Below are positions 14,555-22,777 of a stretch of 64,000 nucleotides of DNA, in pieces. Numbering within the stretch: position 1 is the first letter of the stretch; every line of letters begins with the position of its first letter. Position numbers and translations under genes: made by a program. The notes under the pieces are model-generated. The model did not search any database. It was not told the DNA's origin and saw only the letters and a list, made by a program, of their open reading frames with translations. The DNA is from a virus. The stretch covers positions 1 to 64,000 of IMG/VR virus record IMGVR_UViG_3300025154_000087; one strand, written 5' to 3'.

Positions 14555-15073
14555 ATGACTTTCCGTATAATAGTCGAAGGTCCTGATGGCTCTGGGAAAA
14601 CTCAACTGATAAGCTGGTTAGCTTTACGGCTGGGTTTTCCCATTTATCCTACACAAGGACCCCCTAAAAATCCATCCGAGATAGTTCATCGAGTTATCTC
14701 TTCCCTCCAGTTATACGGGTATATTTTTGACCGTTTTCCCCTAATATCTCAAATGGTTTATGGACCAATTTTGAGAGACGAATATATTTTTGACAATCTA
14801 TGGCTTAATCGTTTTGACGATAGAGACATTATAATTTATTGCAGGCCTCCCATTGGGACCATACTACAAAATAATCTTAAAGTAAAACCCCATAAGAATC
14901 AAGAACATATACAGAAAGTAAATGAAAATCGATTAAAAATAATTAATAGCTATGATGATATCATGGGTAAAGTGTCCATCCACCATAGATATTTTTATCT
15001 GTATAACTATTTAGAAAGAACTCCGGAGGACTTATGTGCGGAATTAACTTGTGTTTTGGGGAAAGCAATATAA
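14555..15073 (+). CDS. P-loop kinase, thymidylate-kinase-like
   Basis: 172 residues. Walker A GPDGSGKT (about 9-16), then a DRFPLISQ segment near 60 (DR as in dTMP kinase) and IIIYCRPP near 90. This matches the thymidylate kinase-like P-loop fold. In T-even-type phages a dNMP kinase of this fold phosphorylates the modified nucleotide. The neighbours here make that a reasonable inference, but the sequence alone cannot tell dTMP kinase from a modified-base kinase. There is no clear ribosome site before the ATG. Its end overlaps the amidotransferase gene by 40 bases. Confidence 0.72.
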   Translation: MTFRIIVEGPDGSGKTQLISWLALRLGFPIYPTQGPPKNPSEIVHRVISSLQLYGYIFDRFPLISQMVYGPILRDEYIFDNLWLNRFDDRDIIIYCRPPIGTILQNNLKVKPHKNQEHIQKVNENRLKIINSYDDIMGKVSIHHRYFYLYNYLERTPEDLCAELTCVLGKAI

Positions 15074-16401
15074 AGTTGATGAATAAACTCTTAGCCCACC
15101 GTGGGATAAGAGAGACCCATGTTGAATTAGAAAAAGGAATTTTTCTTGGGCATGTCCGCTTACCCATTCAAGGGTTAGGTGAATGTTTCGACCATCCCTA
15201 TACTTTTGGTCCAATTACTGGAGCTTTTGTCGGGGAAATATTTAATTATAACAGTATAGATTCGAGGGCAAAGTCAGACCTCCCCGTATTGATTCATTCT
15301 TACTTTGAAGAAGGAGATGAGGCTTTTAAAAGATTCGATGGTTTTTGGGCCGTTATACTATACAACAAGATTCAGAGAGAATTTAGGGTAATGGTGGATT
15401 TCCTGGCCAAGAAACCCTTATATATGAGATTGGATACACTGGGGATATCATCTGAGATAAAAGCATTGATTCCCTTGGGGGATGTCTCCCTTAATAAGAC
15501 TTATATTTCTGCTGTTCATAAATGGGGATATTGTCCTGACTACACGACAATCTTTAATGAAATCGTCAAGATACCTCCGGGGGGTTGCGTAGTAATCGAC
15601 CATAAAGGCCAAATAAAAGGCACATACATTTATGATAAATTAGAACCAAAACTCCTATTGATATCGAATGAACTTACATTAGCTGTCAAAAATCGAACAG
15701 TTTCCGATGTCCCCATATCATTGCTTATGAGTGGTGGACTCGATAGCACCATTATCTATTATTTACTCCGGGAGTTCCAGGAGAACATAAAGATTTTTCA
15801 TATTGCAAATGATGAGGCTCAGTACTTGGATTATATCGATTTTCGCCCAGGGGATCAAGTAACTTCTTTAGAGATCCCCACCGAAATAACAAATACAACA
15901 ACCTTACAGGACATCCTTTATTATAATGATGGTCCCGTTGATCTTGGGTCCATGATCCCACAATTTCTTCTTGCGAAAGAAATCAGAAAACATGGTATAA
16001 GTGTTTGCTTATCCGGAGATGGAGCTGATGAATTATTCGGAGGATACAAAAGAGCTATGCAGTATGATTCCCAATATTCAGATATATTTCATGAATTGGT
16101 TTTCTATCATCTCCCCCGGTTGGATAAAATGATGATGTCATCCATGGTCGAATTACGTTCCCCCTTTTTAGCGAGGAGCGTGATTGAAGCAGCTATGGCT
16201 TTACCTTATTTTACTCGTATGGGGAAAAATGGGTTAAAAGCCATATTCCAAGGAATCATCCCGAAAGAAATTTTGGATCGAGAAAAGAAACCTCTGAGAT
16301 TTAAGGAGAATCAACGAGTAAGACTTATTCATTTATATACAAATACCTTTGATATAATGATTAAAAATTCATCAATGGAGAGAAACCATGAATGTAAATG
16401 A
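15034..16401 (+). CDS. Asparagine synthetase B-like amidotransferase
   Basis: 455 residues. The N-terminal class II glutamine amidotransferase domain starts MCGIN with the Ntn nucleophile Cys2, then AHRGI, GHVRLPI, GEIFNY and DFLAKKPLYM. The synthetase domain has the pyrophosphatase loop SGGLDST near 233 and SGDGADELFGG near 327. All ammonia-making and ATP-activating motifs are intact. The enzyme should activate a carboxylate with ATP and amidate it with ammonia from glutamine. Asparagine is the default product, but its place between a nucleotide kinase and an NTP pyrophosphatase opens the possibility of a nucleotide or DNA-base substrate. GGAGGA precedes the ATG. Confidence 0.88.
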   Translation: MCGINLCFGESNIKLMNKLLAHRGIRETHVELEKGIFLGHVRLPIQGLGECFDHPYTFGPITGAFVGEIFNYNSIDSRAKSDLPVLIHSYFEEGDEAFKRFDGFWAVILYNKIQREFRVMVDFLAKKPLYMRLDTLGISSEIKALIPLGDVSLNKTYISAVHKWGYCPDYTTIFNEIVKIPPGGCVVIDHKGQIKGTYIYDKLEPKLLLISNELTLAVKNRTVSDVPISLLMSGGLDSTIIYYLLREFQENIKIFHIANDEAQYLDYIDFRPGDQVTSLEIPTEITNTTTLQDILYYNDGPVDLGSMIPQFLLAKEIRKHGISVCLSGDGADELFGGYKRAMQYDSQYSDIFHELVFYHLPRLDKMMMSSMVELRSPFLARSVIEAAMALPYFTRMGKNGLKAIFQGIIPKEILDREKKPLRFKENQRVRLIHLYTNTFDIMIKNSSMERNHECK

Positions 16402-17050
16402 TGTTGTAATAAGCGGAGTTATTAAAGGGGATATGCTGGAATCCATTTTTGAGCATCAACGAGCCCTTATGGAAAAGTATCACCATATAGAAGAAAACCA
16501 GGGTGTAGGGTATGGGATCCTGGCTGGAAGGGTCTTTAATCTCAATGAGATTAGATCTCAGTGTCTGTTGAAAGATTTTGCCTGGAGAGTGACAGAAGAA
16601 GTAATGGAGGCAACAGATTCCTTTAAGGATGGGGATGAAAATGATACTCATTATCTGGAAGAATTAGCAGACGCTTTGCACTTCATGACGGAACTTTGTA
16701 TTGTTGCTGGGATCACTCCTGATATGATCACGCAGGACCCATTACTCCAGGGATATACGGGGGATAAACTGAAAGGGTTATTCTTGATCGCATATACAGA
16801 AGGATCCAGAGTGGAAGTCGCCTATTCCATCATTCAGCATCTGGGAAATGCTATGAACTGTCTGAAGCAAAAACCCTGGAAACAAACCCACATTCTGACG
16901 GATACAAAACGATTTAAGCAATATATCATTCTTGCTTATAAAGCGATCATTCAGCTATGGTATCGAAACGATTCTTCCGCGGAGAGTATGTATAACTATT
17001 ATCTCCGTAAAAACCAAGTAAATCAATTTAGACAAAGGAGTAAGTACTAA
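16388..17050 (+). CDS. All-alpha NTP pyrophosphatase (dUTPase/dCTPase/MazG type)
   Basis: 220 residues, helical. The metal-binding pattern TEEVMEA (near 69) followed by EELADALHFMTEL (near 92-104) is the EExxE ... ExxD signature of the all-alpha NTP pyrophosphohydrolases. This superfamily includes dimeric dUTPase, MazG and the T4-type dCTPase. Such enzymes remove the normal dNTP so that it is not incorporated. Nucleotide preference cannot be read from the sequence. It overlaps both neighbours by a few bases, so it is tightly coupled to the amidotransferase and the C5-methyltransferase-like gene. Confidence 0.82.
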   Translation: MNVNDVVISGVIKGDMLESIFEHQRALMEKYHHIEENQGVGYGILAGRVFNLNEIRSQCLLKDFAWRVTEEVMEATDSFKDGDENDTHYLEELADALHFMTELCIVAGITPDMITQDPLLQGYTGDKLKGLFLIAYTEGSRVEVAYSIIQHLGNAMNCLKQKPWKQTHILTDTKRFKQYIILAYKAIIQLWYRNDSSAESMYNYYLRKNQVNQFRQRSKY

Positions 17051-18237
17051 TGAAAGCGATTGGTATCACTTGCGGTATTGGGTCCATGCTTGTCGGAGCC
17101 AAAAAGGCCGGGTTTGATGTTGTGGGAAACATTGAATGGCGACGATATTACCATGTCAAAGATGGGAATGGGAAAAACACTTTTTTAGAGAACTTCCCAG
17201 GAGCCATTTTTGCAAAGACCCTTGATGATCTTTCCCCCGAACAACGGGAGATCATGACTAATGCTGATATAGCATTCGGACATCCGGAATGTGGGAACTA
17301 TTCTAATTTAACGGCGACGGCTCCCTCAAGTAAATCATTATCAGAATTTAATTCAGATCCGGGGGATATTCCCATCTTTGCCGGAATCGTTGCCGCACTG
17401 AAACCCCGTTTTTTCGTTCAGGACAATCTTCCTAAATCCCTTCTTGGTTTCAGTATCCAGCAATGGGTTGATGCTTTACCCGATTATGATCTTTTCCCGG
17501 AGTGGGTTTCTAACTGGGGTTATGGAAACATCCAAAAATACAGGAATCGATTCTTCATGATTGGAGCTCTTAAATCGGAAAGATTTTCCTTCGTTCCGGG
17601 GGAGCATCAGCAATCCATAACTTTGAGGAAAATCTTGCAGAATCTTCCCTCCATTAACCAAGATCCCCATACGCTTGTCGGGACCACCTACCGGGGGAAA
17701 GGAAACTATTCAGAAAAAGCAATGAACTGGGCTCAATACCAGGAATACATGCAAAATCAACCGGACGGATGGACCATCGGGTACTATGCAGAGGATGGGA
17801 CCTGGAAAAAACATGTTGGCTGCCGGAAAGGATTTAAGGATGATTATTGCCCTGTCATAACTGGGGGAGTCCCCATTGCTAACCCCTTTACCTGTTTGCC
17901 TTTTACTCTCCGGGAACGTTGCCGAATCCAGGGGTTGCCTGATGACTTCATCATCTATGGGCTGAGGAAGTTTGAAGATGGCACCTTCAGCCATGTTTTA
18001 AACGGGAATGTTAACCGACAAGTAGGAAAATGTATGCCTGTCCAATTCTGTGAATATGTAGCAAAACAGATCATAACTCATATAACCTCTGATTTTGGTT
18101 TTATGGGAAAGCCAACCCGGATACTACAAGAAAACCCCCTGGTGACAGAGGCCAAACTTTGGTACTGCGAGAATATTGGCTATACCAATCAACGAGAAGC
18201 TTGCCAAAATTGCTGGAAGAAGGGAAAATGTCAATAG
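17050..18237 (+). CDS. C5-methyltransferase-like protein with altered catalytic motifs
   Basis: 395 residues. The C5-cytosine methyltransferase order is clear: motif I CGIGSMLVGAKKAGFDV near residues 8-24; the motif IV catalytic Cys81; motif VI near 124; motif VIII QKYRNRFFMIG near 167; motif IX/target area; RERCRIQGLPDDF near 285; and motif X LNGNVNRQVG near 317. Two catalytic motifs deviate. The usual PPCQ is HPECG, and the usual ENVP is DNLP, so the Glu that protonates cytosine N3 is Asp. Normal enzymes methylate C5 of cytosine in DNA. The changes may reflect a different base or chemistry, or only divergence. A Cys-rich C-terminus (CENIGYTNQREACQNCW) is extra. Confidence 0.8.
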   Translation: MKAIGITCGIGSMLVGAKKAGFDVVGNIEWRRYYHVKDGNGKNTFLENFPGAIFAKTLDDLSPEQREIMTNADIAFGHPECGNYSNLTATAPSSKSLSEFNSDPGDIPIFAGIVAALKPRFFVQDNLPKSLLGFSIQQWVDALPDYDLFPEWVSNWGYGNIQKYRNRFFMIGALKSERFSFVPGEHQQSITLRKILQNLPSINQDPHTLVGTTYRGKGNYSEKAMNWAQYQEYMQNQPDGWTIGYYAEDGTWKKHVGCRKGFKDDYCPVITGGVPIANPFTCLPFTLRERCRIQGLPDDFIIYGLRKFEDGTFSHVLNGNVNRQVGKCMPVQFCEYVAKQIITHITSDFGFMGKPTRILQENPLVTEAKLWYCENIGYTNQREACQNCWKKGKCQ

Positions 18238-18250
18238 CGTAATCTTTTTA

Positions 18251-18279
18251 TTTACAAAAGAATTATTTTGATATATACT
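18251..18279 (+). promoter_or_regulatory. Rightward promoter
   Basis: TTTACA, 17-base spacer, TATACT. It has the same architecture as the other early promoters but no leader hairpin. It lies just after the C5-methyltransferase-like gene and could boost the hydroxymethylase, deaminase and polymerase genes. Confidence 0.8.
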
Positions 18280-18327
18280 TAAACATGGGGTATTTATTAA
18301 AATAATTCTTTGGTCGGGAGGTTCGAT

Positions 18328-18603
18328 ATGGCAACGAAAGTCGAAAAACTAAGACAGGAGTTTTGTGAAAAGATCGAGGCTATGGGGATCAAAAAAGATA
18401 CCTATGGTCGTTATAGATTCGAAGGGAAAAATGCCCTGGATGATCCGGCTATTTTCCGAATAAAACTCCAGAAGATTTCTTGGAGGTTCGAAGTAAAGGG
18501 GAAACTTACAGGTCAATGGGTCAAACTGATGGCCGGCTATTATACTGATGGACTCCCCTTGAAATTACAGGGGTCCATCCAAAGAAAGTTGAATCAATTT
18601 TAA
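18328..18603 (+). CDS. Hypothetical basic protein, 91 aa
   Basis: The ATG at 18328 has GGGAGG upstream; a TTG at 18310 is rejected because it is upstream of that site. Basic alpha/beta protein (WRFEVKGKLTGQWVKLMAGYY). No family recognised. It may bind nucleic acid, judging only from charge. Confidence 0.6.
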   Translation: MATKVEKLRQEFCEKIEAMGIKKDTYGRYRFEGKNALDDPAIFRIKLQKISWRFEVKGKLTGQWVKLMAGYYTDGLPLKLQGSIQRKLNQF

Positions 18604-18632
18604 TAAAAGTTAAAAATACAGGAGGATTATTA

Positions 18633-19358
18633 ATGAGAATTTTCACCGACCCCATGGAAATGATAAAGGAAGTTGAGCGAGATCTCTTTGAAATGGGGAC
18701 AATCTACCAGTCCGATACATGTCAGGACAAGATTGTAACCTTCGACCCCAACTATCAAACGAAGGAATTATTCGGTTATGCCTATATGCTGACTGATTTT
18801 CCTGAAGATAGGTTGGAGGAGATGGTTACATATACCGGATATCTCGAGGGTAAGAATAATTGGGTAGATGCCGAAGTAAATGAAAGACTTTTCGATTCCT
18901 TCGATATTAGTGCCCCACCTAATCCGGGGGATTCCTGGAGACAAAACTCTGATTTATGGGGACCTTTTCTTCGGAATGGGTGTTTCTCTTATTCTTACGC
19001 TGAAAGATGGAGAGCCCAATTGCCCTATATAATTCGGGAACTCCAAACCAAACCCAATACTCGGCAGACAGTTATGACTATGTATGACCGGCACGAAGAC
19101 ATGATGAACTGGGGAGGAAGAGACCGCGTGCCTTGTTCTATTTCCTATCAATTTGGTATACGGGAGGATAGACTGATCGTTATCTATTCTCAGCGGTCCT
19201 GTGATTTCATCAAGTTTTTTGCTGCCGATGTCTACTTTACCATTCGATTGCTCCAATATGTTGCTTCAGCAATTGGAAGGGAACCGGGGCAGTTCATCCA
19301 CTTCCTGGGGTCACTCCATGCTTTCCAGGGGGATCTCCTTAAAAGAGGCATCTTCTAA
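18633..19358 (+). CDS. Thymidylate synthase-family protein, dCMP hydroxymethylase-like
   Basis: 241 residues. It has the nucleophile Cys168 in VPCSISYQF, RSCD (188-191) and a C-terminal GSLHAFQ, all as in the thymidylate synthase family. At the position of E. coli ThyA Asn177 this protein has Asp199, and the usual GLP loop is replaced (KFFAADVY). An Asp there is characteristic of T4 dCMP hydroxymethylase and of engineered cytosine-accepting thymidylate synthase, so a dCMP substrate is predicted. Asp also occurs in other divergent clades of the family, so this is not proof. CAGGAGG precedes the ATG. The stop overlaps the dCMP deaminase start. Confidence 0.78.
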   Translation: MRIFTDPMEMIKEVERDLFEMGTIYQSDTCQDKIVTFDPNYQTKELFGYAYMLTDFPEDRLEEMVTYTGYLEGKNNWVDAEVNERLFDSFDISAPPNPGDSWRQNSDLWGPFLRNGCFSYSYAERWRAQLPYIIRELQTKPNTRQTVMTMYDRHEDMMNWGGRDRVPCSISYQFGIREDRLIVIYSQRSCDFIKFFAADVYFTIRLLQYVASAIGREPGQFIHFLGSLHAFQGDLLKRGIF

Positions 19359-19807
19359 TGAGTCGTCCAACTCAGAATGAATATTTCATGAGTTTGGCCC
19401 GTTTGGCTGGGTCTCGGTCTAATTGTCTATCCCGGCAGGTTGGGTGTATTTTAGTAAATGATCAACATCAAGTATTATCCACCGGGTACAATGGTGTCCC
19501 TCGAGGATTTCCCCATTGTACTGAGGGGGGATGTCCCCGAATGGGGGCAAAGAGCGGGGAAGATCTTCACAAATGTTTGGCTGTCCATGCCGAACAAAAC
19601 GCTCTTATATTTTGTCCGGATCCTCACAAAATATATGCAGCCTATATAACAGTTAGCCCGTGTCTAACTTGTATGGTCATGTTGCTAAATACTCAATGTA
19701 ATCTTATCGTCTTTGACGAGATCTATGATAAAGAATCAATCAAACTCTGGGAAAAAACCGGGCGCCGTTGGATATGTACCAACTCCGATGTTTCCCGTAA
19801 ACTCTGA
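19358..19807 (+). CDS. dCMP deaminase
   Basis: 149 residues. Zinc-dependent cytidine/deoxycytidylate deaminase with catalytic HAEQNAL near residue 77 and the zinc ligands of SPCLTC near 99-104. An extra Cys/His set (SNCLSRQVGC, HCTEGGCPR) is typical of dCMP deaminases. It converts dCMP to dUMP, feeding the thymidylate synthase at 3364 and competing with the dCMP hydroxymethylase-like enzyme next door. The start overlaps the previous gene by one base. Confidence 0.92.
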   Translation: MSRPTQNEYFMSLARLAGSRSNCLSRQVGCILVNDQHQVLSTGYNGVPRGFPHCTEGGCPRMGAKSGEDLHKCLAVHAEQNALIFCPDPHKIYAAYITVSPCLTCMVMLLNTQCNLIVFDEIYDKESIKLWEKTGRRWICTNSDVSRKL

Positions 19808-21731
19808 TTGGACCTTACCTAAAGAACTACCTAATCTATCATCAGCTAAGATGATATCCCTGGATACCGAAACAAGAGATCCTGATTTGAAAGAAAAGGG
19901 ACCAGGGGTTAGAAGAGGTGGTTCCATGGTGGGAATCTCGGTTGCAGTTCCAGAGGGGAATTCCTGGTATTTCCCCTTTGGACATGCAACAGGGGAACAA
20001 TTCGAGAAAGAGACCATTATGCAATGGGCGAAGGATAATCTATGCAGAGCGAATCAACCAAAAGTTGGGGCGAATCTGCTTTATGATTTGGATTATCTTT
20101 ATCATCAAGGGGTAAAAGTAACTGGTCCTTTTTATGATATCCAAAATGCTGAACCCTTGATCGATGAAAATCGTCTAACCTACTCCCTGGATTCTTTAGC
20201 TAAGGACTATTTAGGATTGGTGAAGGATGAACGGCTTCTCCGAATGGCCTGTAATGATTTCAAATTGAAGGGTTCCCCTCAATCCCACATTTGGCGATTG
20301 GATCCTAAGTATGTTGGACGGTATGCTGAGGTGGATGTTGAGTTATGTATCCCAATCTTCGAGAAACAGTTAAAGGAGATAAAGAATCAATCCCTTGAAT
20401 ATATTTTTGATTTAGAAACGCGTTTAGTACCGATGCTTCTGCATATGCGTCAACAGGGAGTTCCTATTGATGTTCCCCGATTGATGAAATTACATGAAAA
20501 TTTAAGCGAGAATTTAATAAAAGCAAAAGATGAATTAGAGAAAATTGCAGGGAATCCTGTTGACTTTTGGGCGGCTGAGTCCATAGCGAAAATCTTCGAT
20601 AAAATGGGGGAATCCTACCCTTTAACCCCATCAACACGAAAACCCTCCTTTGTTAAAGGATGGTTAGAAAAACATGGTTCAAGCATAGCACAAAAAATAG
20701 TTAAGTGTCGAGAACTTGATAAATTAATCGGAACTTTCTTAGAAGGATCCCTCCTTGATATGTTAGTGGGGGATCGAATTCATTGCCAATTCAATCAACT
20801 AAGAGGAGATGAATTCGGGACCGTAACAGGACGATTCTCTTCTTCTAATCCAAATCTACAATTTGTCCCAACAAGAACAGATTTAGGAAAACTGATCCGA
20901 ATGTGTTTTATCCCCGATGATGGTTATATATGGGTCAAAGATGACCATAGTCAAATTGAGATCCGAGTATTAGTCCATTATGCTATGGGGAGAGGATCAA
21001 AGGAAATAGTTGTTCAATTCAATAGGAACCCCCGAACTGATTATCATCAATGGTGTGCGGATGAAGCGCATATTGAAAGACGACCAGCGAAGACTATAAA
21101 CTTTGGGGTAATCTATGGAATGGGGGCTGATAAATTATCTCGGGAGTTAGGAATCACTGTTCAGGAAGCCAGGGACTTTATTGCAATGTACTTTGAAAAA
21201 CTTCCTTTCCTGAAAGAAACCGTAAAGAAAGCAACAGAGGTCGCTAATGATCGAGGATATGTAAGAACTTTGATGGGGAGAAGAAGACGATTTCCCCTAT
21301 TCGAACCAAGAGATGAACGGTTAGGAAATATAATAAAATCAAGCACAAATAAAGCAAAACTTGCTAAACAAGTCAATGATTATATAGACCAAAATGGGGG
21401 AAATTATTACAGGGGAGTCTCCCGTGCCGGTTGTTATAAAGCTTTCAATGCCGTTGATCAAGGATCCAGTGCCGACATCATGAAAAAAGGCATGGTTGAT
21501 ATTTGGGAATCCGGAGTATGTGATACTGTCAAGATGTACTTGACAGTCCATGATGAATTGGACTATGGAATACCAAAAACGAAGATAGGAATGGAAGCTG
21601 CTGAGGAAATTGCCCGCTTAATGGAGAATACTTGTCAATTGAAAATACCATTGCTTGTCGATAAAAAAGCGGGGAAAAATTGGGGAGAGGTTAAAGCATG
21701 GGATCGGAAGGAAGTTTGTGGAACACTGTAA
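19725..21731 (+). CDS. Family A DNA polymerase with 3'-5' exonuclease
   Basis: About 668 residues. The exonuclease domain has DTETRD near 45, GANLLYDLDYL near 110 and YAEVDVE near 200. Polymerase motif A is DDHSQIEIRV near 405, motif B RRPAKTINFGVIYG near 451, and motif C VHDELD near 607. All catalytic carboxylates are present and there is no 5' nuclease domain, as in T7-type replicases. The residue equivalent to E. coli Pol I 762 is Phe (in INFG), which in surveyed phages goes with virulence rather than lysogeny. The start is uncertain: the frame opens inside the deaminase gene and the ribosome site is weak. Confidence 0.93.
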   Translation: MIKNQSNSGKKPGAVGYVPTPMFPVNSDWTLPKELPNLSSAKMISLDTETRDPDLKEKGPGVRRGGSMVGISVAVPEGNSWYFPFGHATGEQFEKETIMQWAKDNLCRANQPKVGANLLYDLDYLYHQGVKVTGPFYDIQNAEPLIDENRLTYSLDSLAKDYLGLVKDERLLRMACNDFKLKGSPQSHIWRLDPKYVGRYAEVDVELCIPIFEKQLKEIKNQSLEYIFDLETRLVPMLLHMRQQGVPIDVPRLMKLHENLSENLIKAKDELEKIAGNPVDFWAAESIAKIFDKMGESYPLTPSTRKPSFVKGWLEKHGSSIAQKIVKCRELDKLIGTFLEGSLLDMLVGDRIHCQFNQLRGDEFGTVTGRFSSSNPNLQFVPTRTDLGKLIRMCFIPDDGYIWVKDDHSQIEIRVLVHYAMGRGSKEIVVQFNRNPRTDYHQWCADEAHIERRPAKTINFGVIYGMGADKLSRELGITVQEARDFIAMYFEKLPFLKETVKKATEVANDRGYVRTLMGRRRRFPLFEPRDERLGNIIKSSTNKAKLAKQVNDYIDQNGGNYYRGVSRAGCYKAFNAVDQGSSADIMKKGMVDIWESGVCDTVKMYLTVHDELDYGIPKTKIGMEAAEEIARLMENTCQLKIPLLVDKKAGKNWGEVKAWDRKEVCGTL

Positions 21732-22129
21732 GGAATAACATGAAAGAATACTGGGAAGCAGACAGGGTAGAAAACCCCGTTTCCCCTGGTACTCCTGATG
21801 TCTATTTCACTTTAACATGCAATGGTCGAATGGGATGGATTGAGTTAAAACATCTCCATGAATGGCCGAAAAGGCCTGATACTATTGTGAAGATCGATCA
21901 TTATACCCCCCAGCAAAAATCTTTCATTCGTCGCCATGGGGAACGGGGAGCTTTAGTCTGCTTATTGATCCAAATTAAAAAAGACTACTTTTTGTTTGGA
22001 TGGAAGAATGCTTTGAATGTAGGAGAGATCCCCAAAGAAGAGTACTTTAATCAATGTATTCGTCATTGGGCAAATCGTATGGATTATCCAGAATTCACCC
22101 GAATCCTTGCAGGAGTATATCCCCTATGA
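21698..22129 (+). CDS. VRR-NUC-like PD-(D/E)XK endonuclease
   Basis: 143 residues. The core ENPVSPGTPDVYF followed by GWIELKH near residue 44-50 is the PD ... ExK active site of the VRR-NUC/Holliday junction resolvase-like nucleases common in phages, with a downstream TPQQKSFIRR helix. Likely acts on replication or recombination intermediates. The ATG at 21698 is chosen to keep the N-terminal helix; one at 21740 with AAGGA is also possible. It overlaps the polymerase gene. Confidence 0.8.
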   Translation: MGSEGSLWNTVRNNMKEYWEADRVENPVSPGTPDVYFTLTCNGRMGWIELKHLHEWPKRPDTIVKIDHYTPQQKSFIRRHGERGALVCLLIQIKKDYFLFGWKNALNVGEIPKEEYFNQCIRHWANRMDYPEFTRILAGVYPL

Positions 22130-22632
22130 ATCATCAAGAACTTGTAAAAATTGCAGAGGCTTGGTTATACCGACAAAGATTTGGAGTGGTCTTGTCAGAA
22201 TTAAAAGTTAAAGGTTGCTCTGAGATTCCCGATTGTATTGGGTATAAATTAATGGGGAACCATACTATTTTAATTGAATGTAAAGTAAAAAGGAAAGATC
22301 TTTTTAGGGACCGGCAAAAGATATTCCGAAAAGACCCGTCCAAAGGAGTAGGAGATTTCCGTTATTACTTATGTCCCCCAGGGGTTATCACGATTAAGGA
22401 TCTAGGAGCGGGAAACTGGGGTCTTCTTTATGGTTATTCTTCCGGGATGGTCCGAATAATACGAAAAGCAAAAGCCTTTCCCCATGTAAATATCGAGGTC
22501 GAACGGGCTTTGCTTTATACAGCATTACGGCGATTATGCTTAAGGGGGAGATTATCCGAAATCTATGATAATTCTCAAGTAACCTGTATTAATGGGGTCA
22601 ATTGTAAATCAAAGTTTGTCTATTCAAAATGA
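22126..22632 (+). CDS. Second PD-(D/E)XK-type nuclease-like protein
   Basis: 168 residues. It has EIPDCIGYK near 34 and ILIECKVKRKDLF near 48-60, which fit a PD ... ExK nuclease core, then GDFRYYLCPPGVIT and NWGLLYGY as in phage Mrr-like and related proteins. The start at 22126 overlaps the upstream stop (ATGA) and has GGAG upstream. Two nucleases of the same superfamily in tandem suggest separate substrates, for example junction resolution and host DNA degradation. That split is inference. Confidence 0.75.
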   Translation: MNHQELVKIAEAWLYRQRFGVVLSELKVKGCSEIPDCIGYKLMGNHTILIECKVKRKDLFRDRQKIFRKDPSKGVGDFRYYLCPPGVITIKDLGAGNWGLLYGYSSGMVRIIRKAKAFPHVNIEVERALLYTALRRLCLRGRLSEIYDNSQVTCINGVNCKSKFVYSK

Positions 22633-22721
22633 AAGAACGGACCTGGGCTGGAATAGTAATATTGATTATCACTCCTGTTTTTATGGTAATGGTTTCCTTC
22701 ATAGAGATATTTTTTAAATAA
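22629..22721 (+). CDS. Single-pass membrane microprotein, 30 aa
   Basis: Begins MKERTWAGIVILIITPVFMV. It has one hydrophobic helix over most of its length, and its start overlaps the nuclease stop (ATGA). Function unknown. Confidence 0.5.
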   Translation: MKERTWAGIVILIITPVFMVMVSFIEIFFK

Positions 22722-22736
22722 ATGAACGGAAAGGTA

Positions 22737-22765
22737 TTTACAAAAGTATTAACTTGCTGTATAGT
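22737..22765 (+). promoter_or_regulatory. Rightward promoter, family copy 8
   Basis: TTTACA, 17-base spacer AAAGTATTAACTTGCTG, TATAGT. Identical to the copy at 11328 over the whole core. Confidence 0.85.
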
Positions 22766-22777
22766 ACTTATGTAAAG

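Noticed and set aside
16388-17050. Specific assignment as dCTPase.
   Set aside because: The motifs identify only the all-alpha NTP pyrophosphatase superfamily; dUTPase and MazG-type activities fit equally well.
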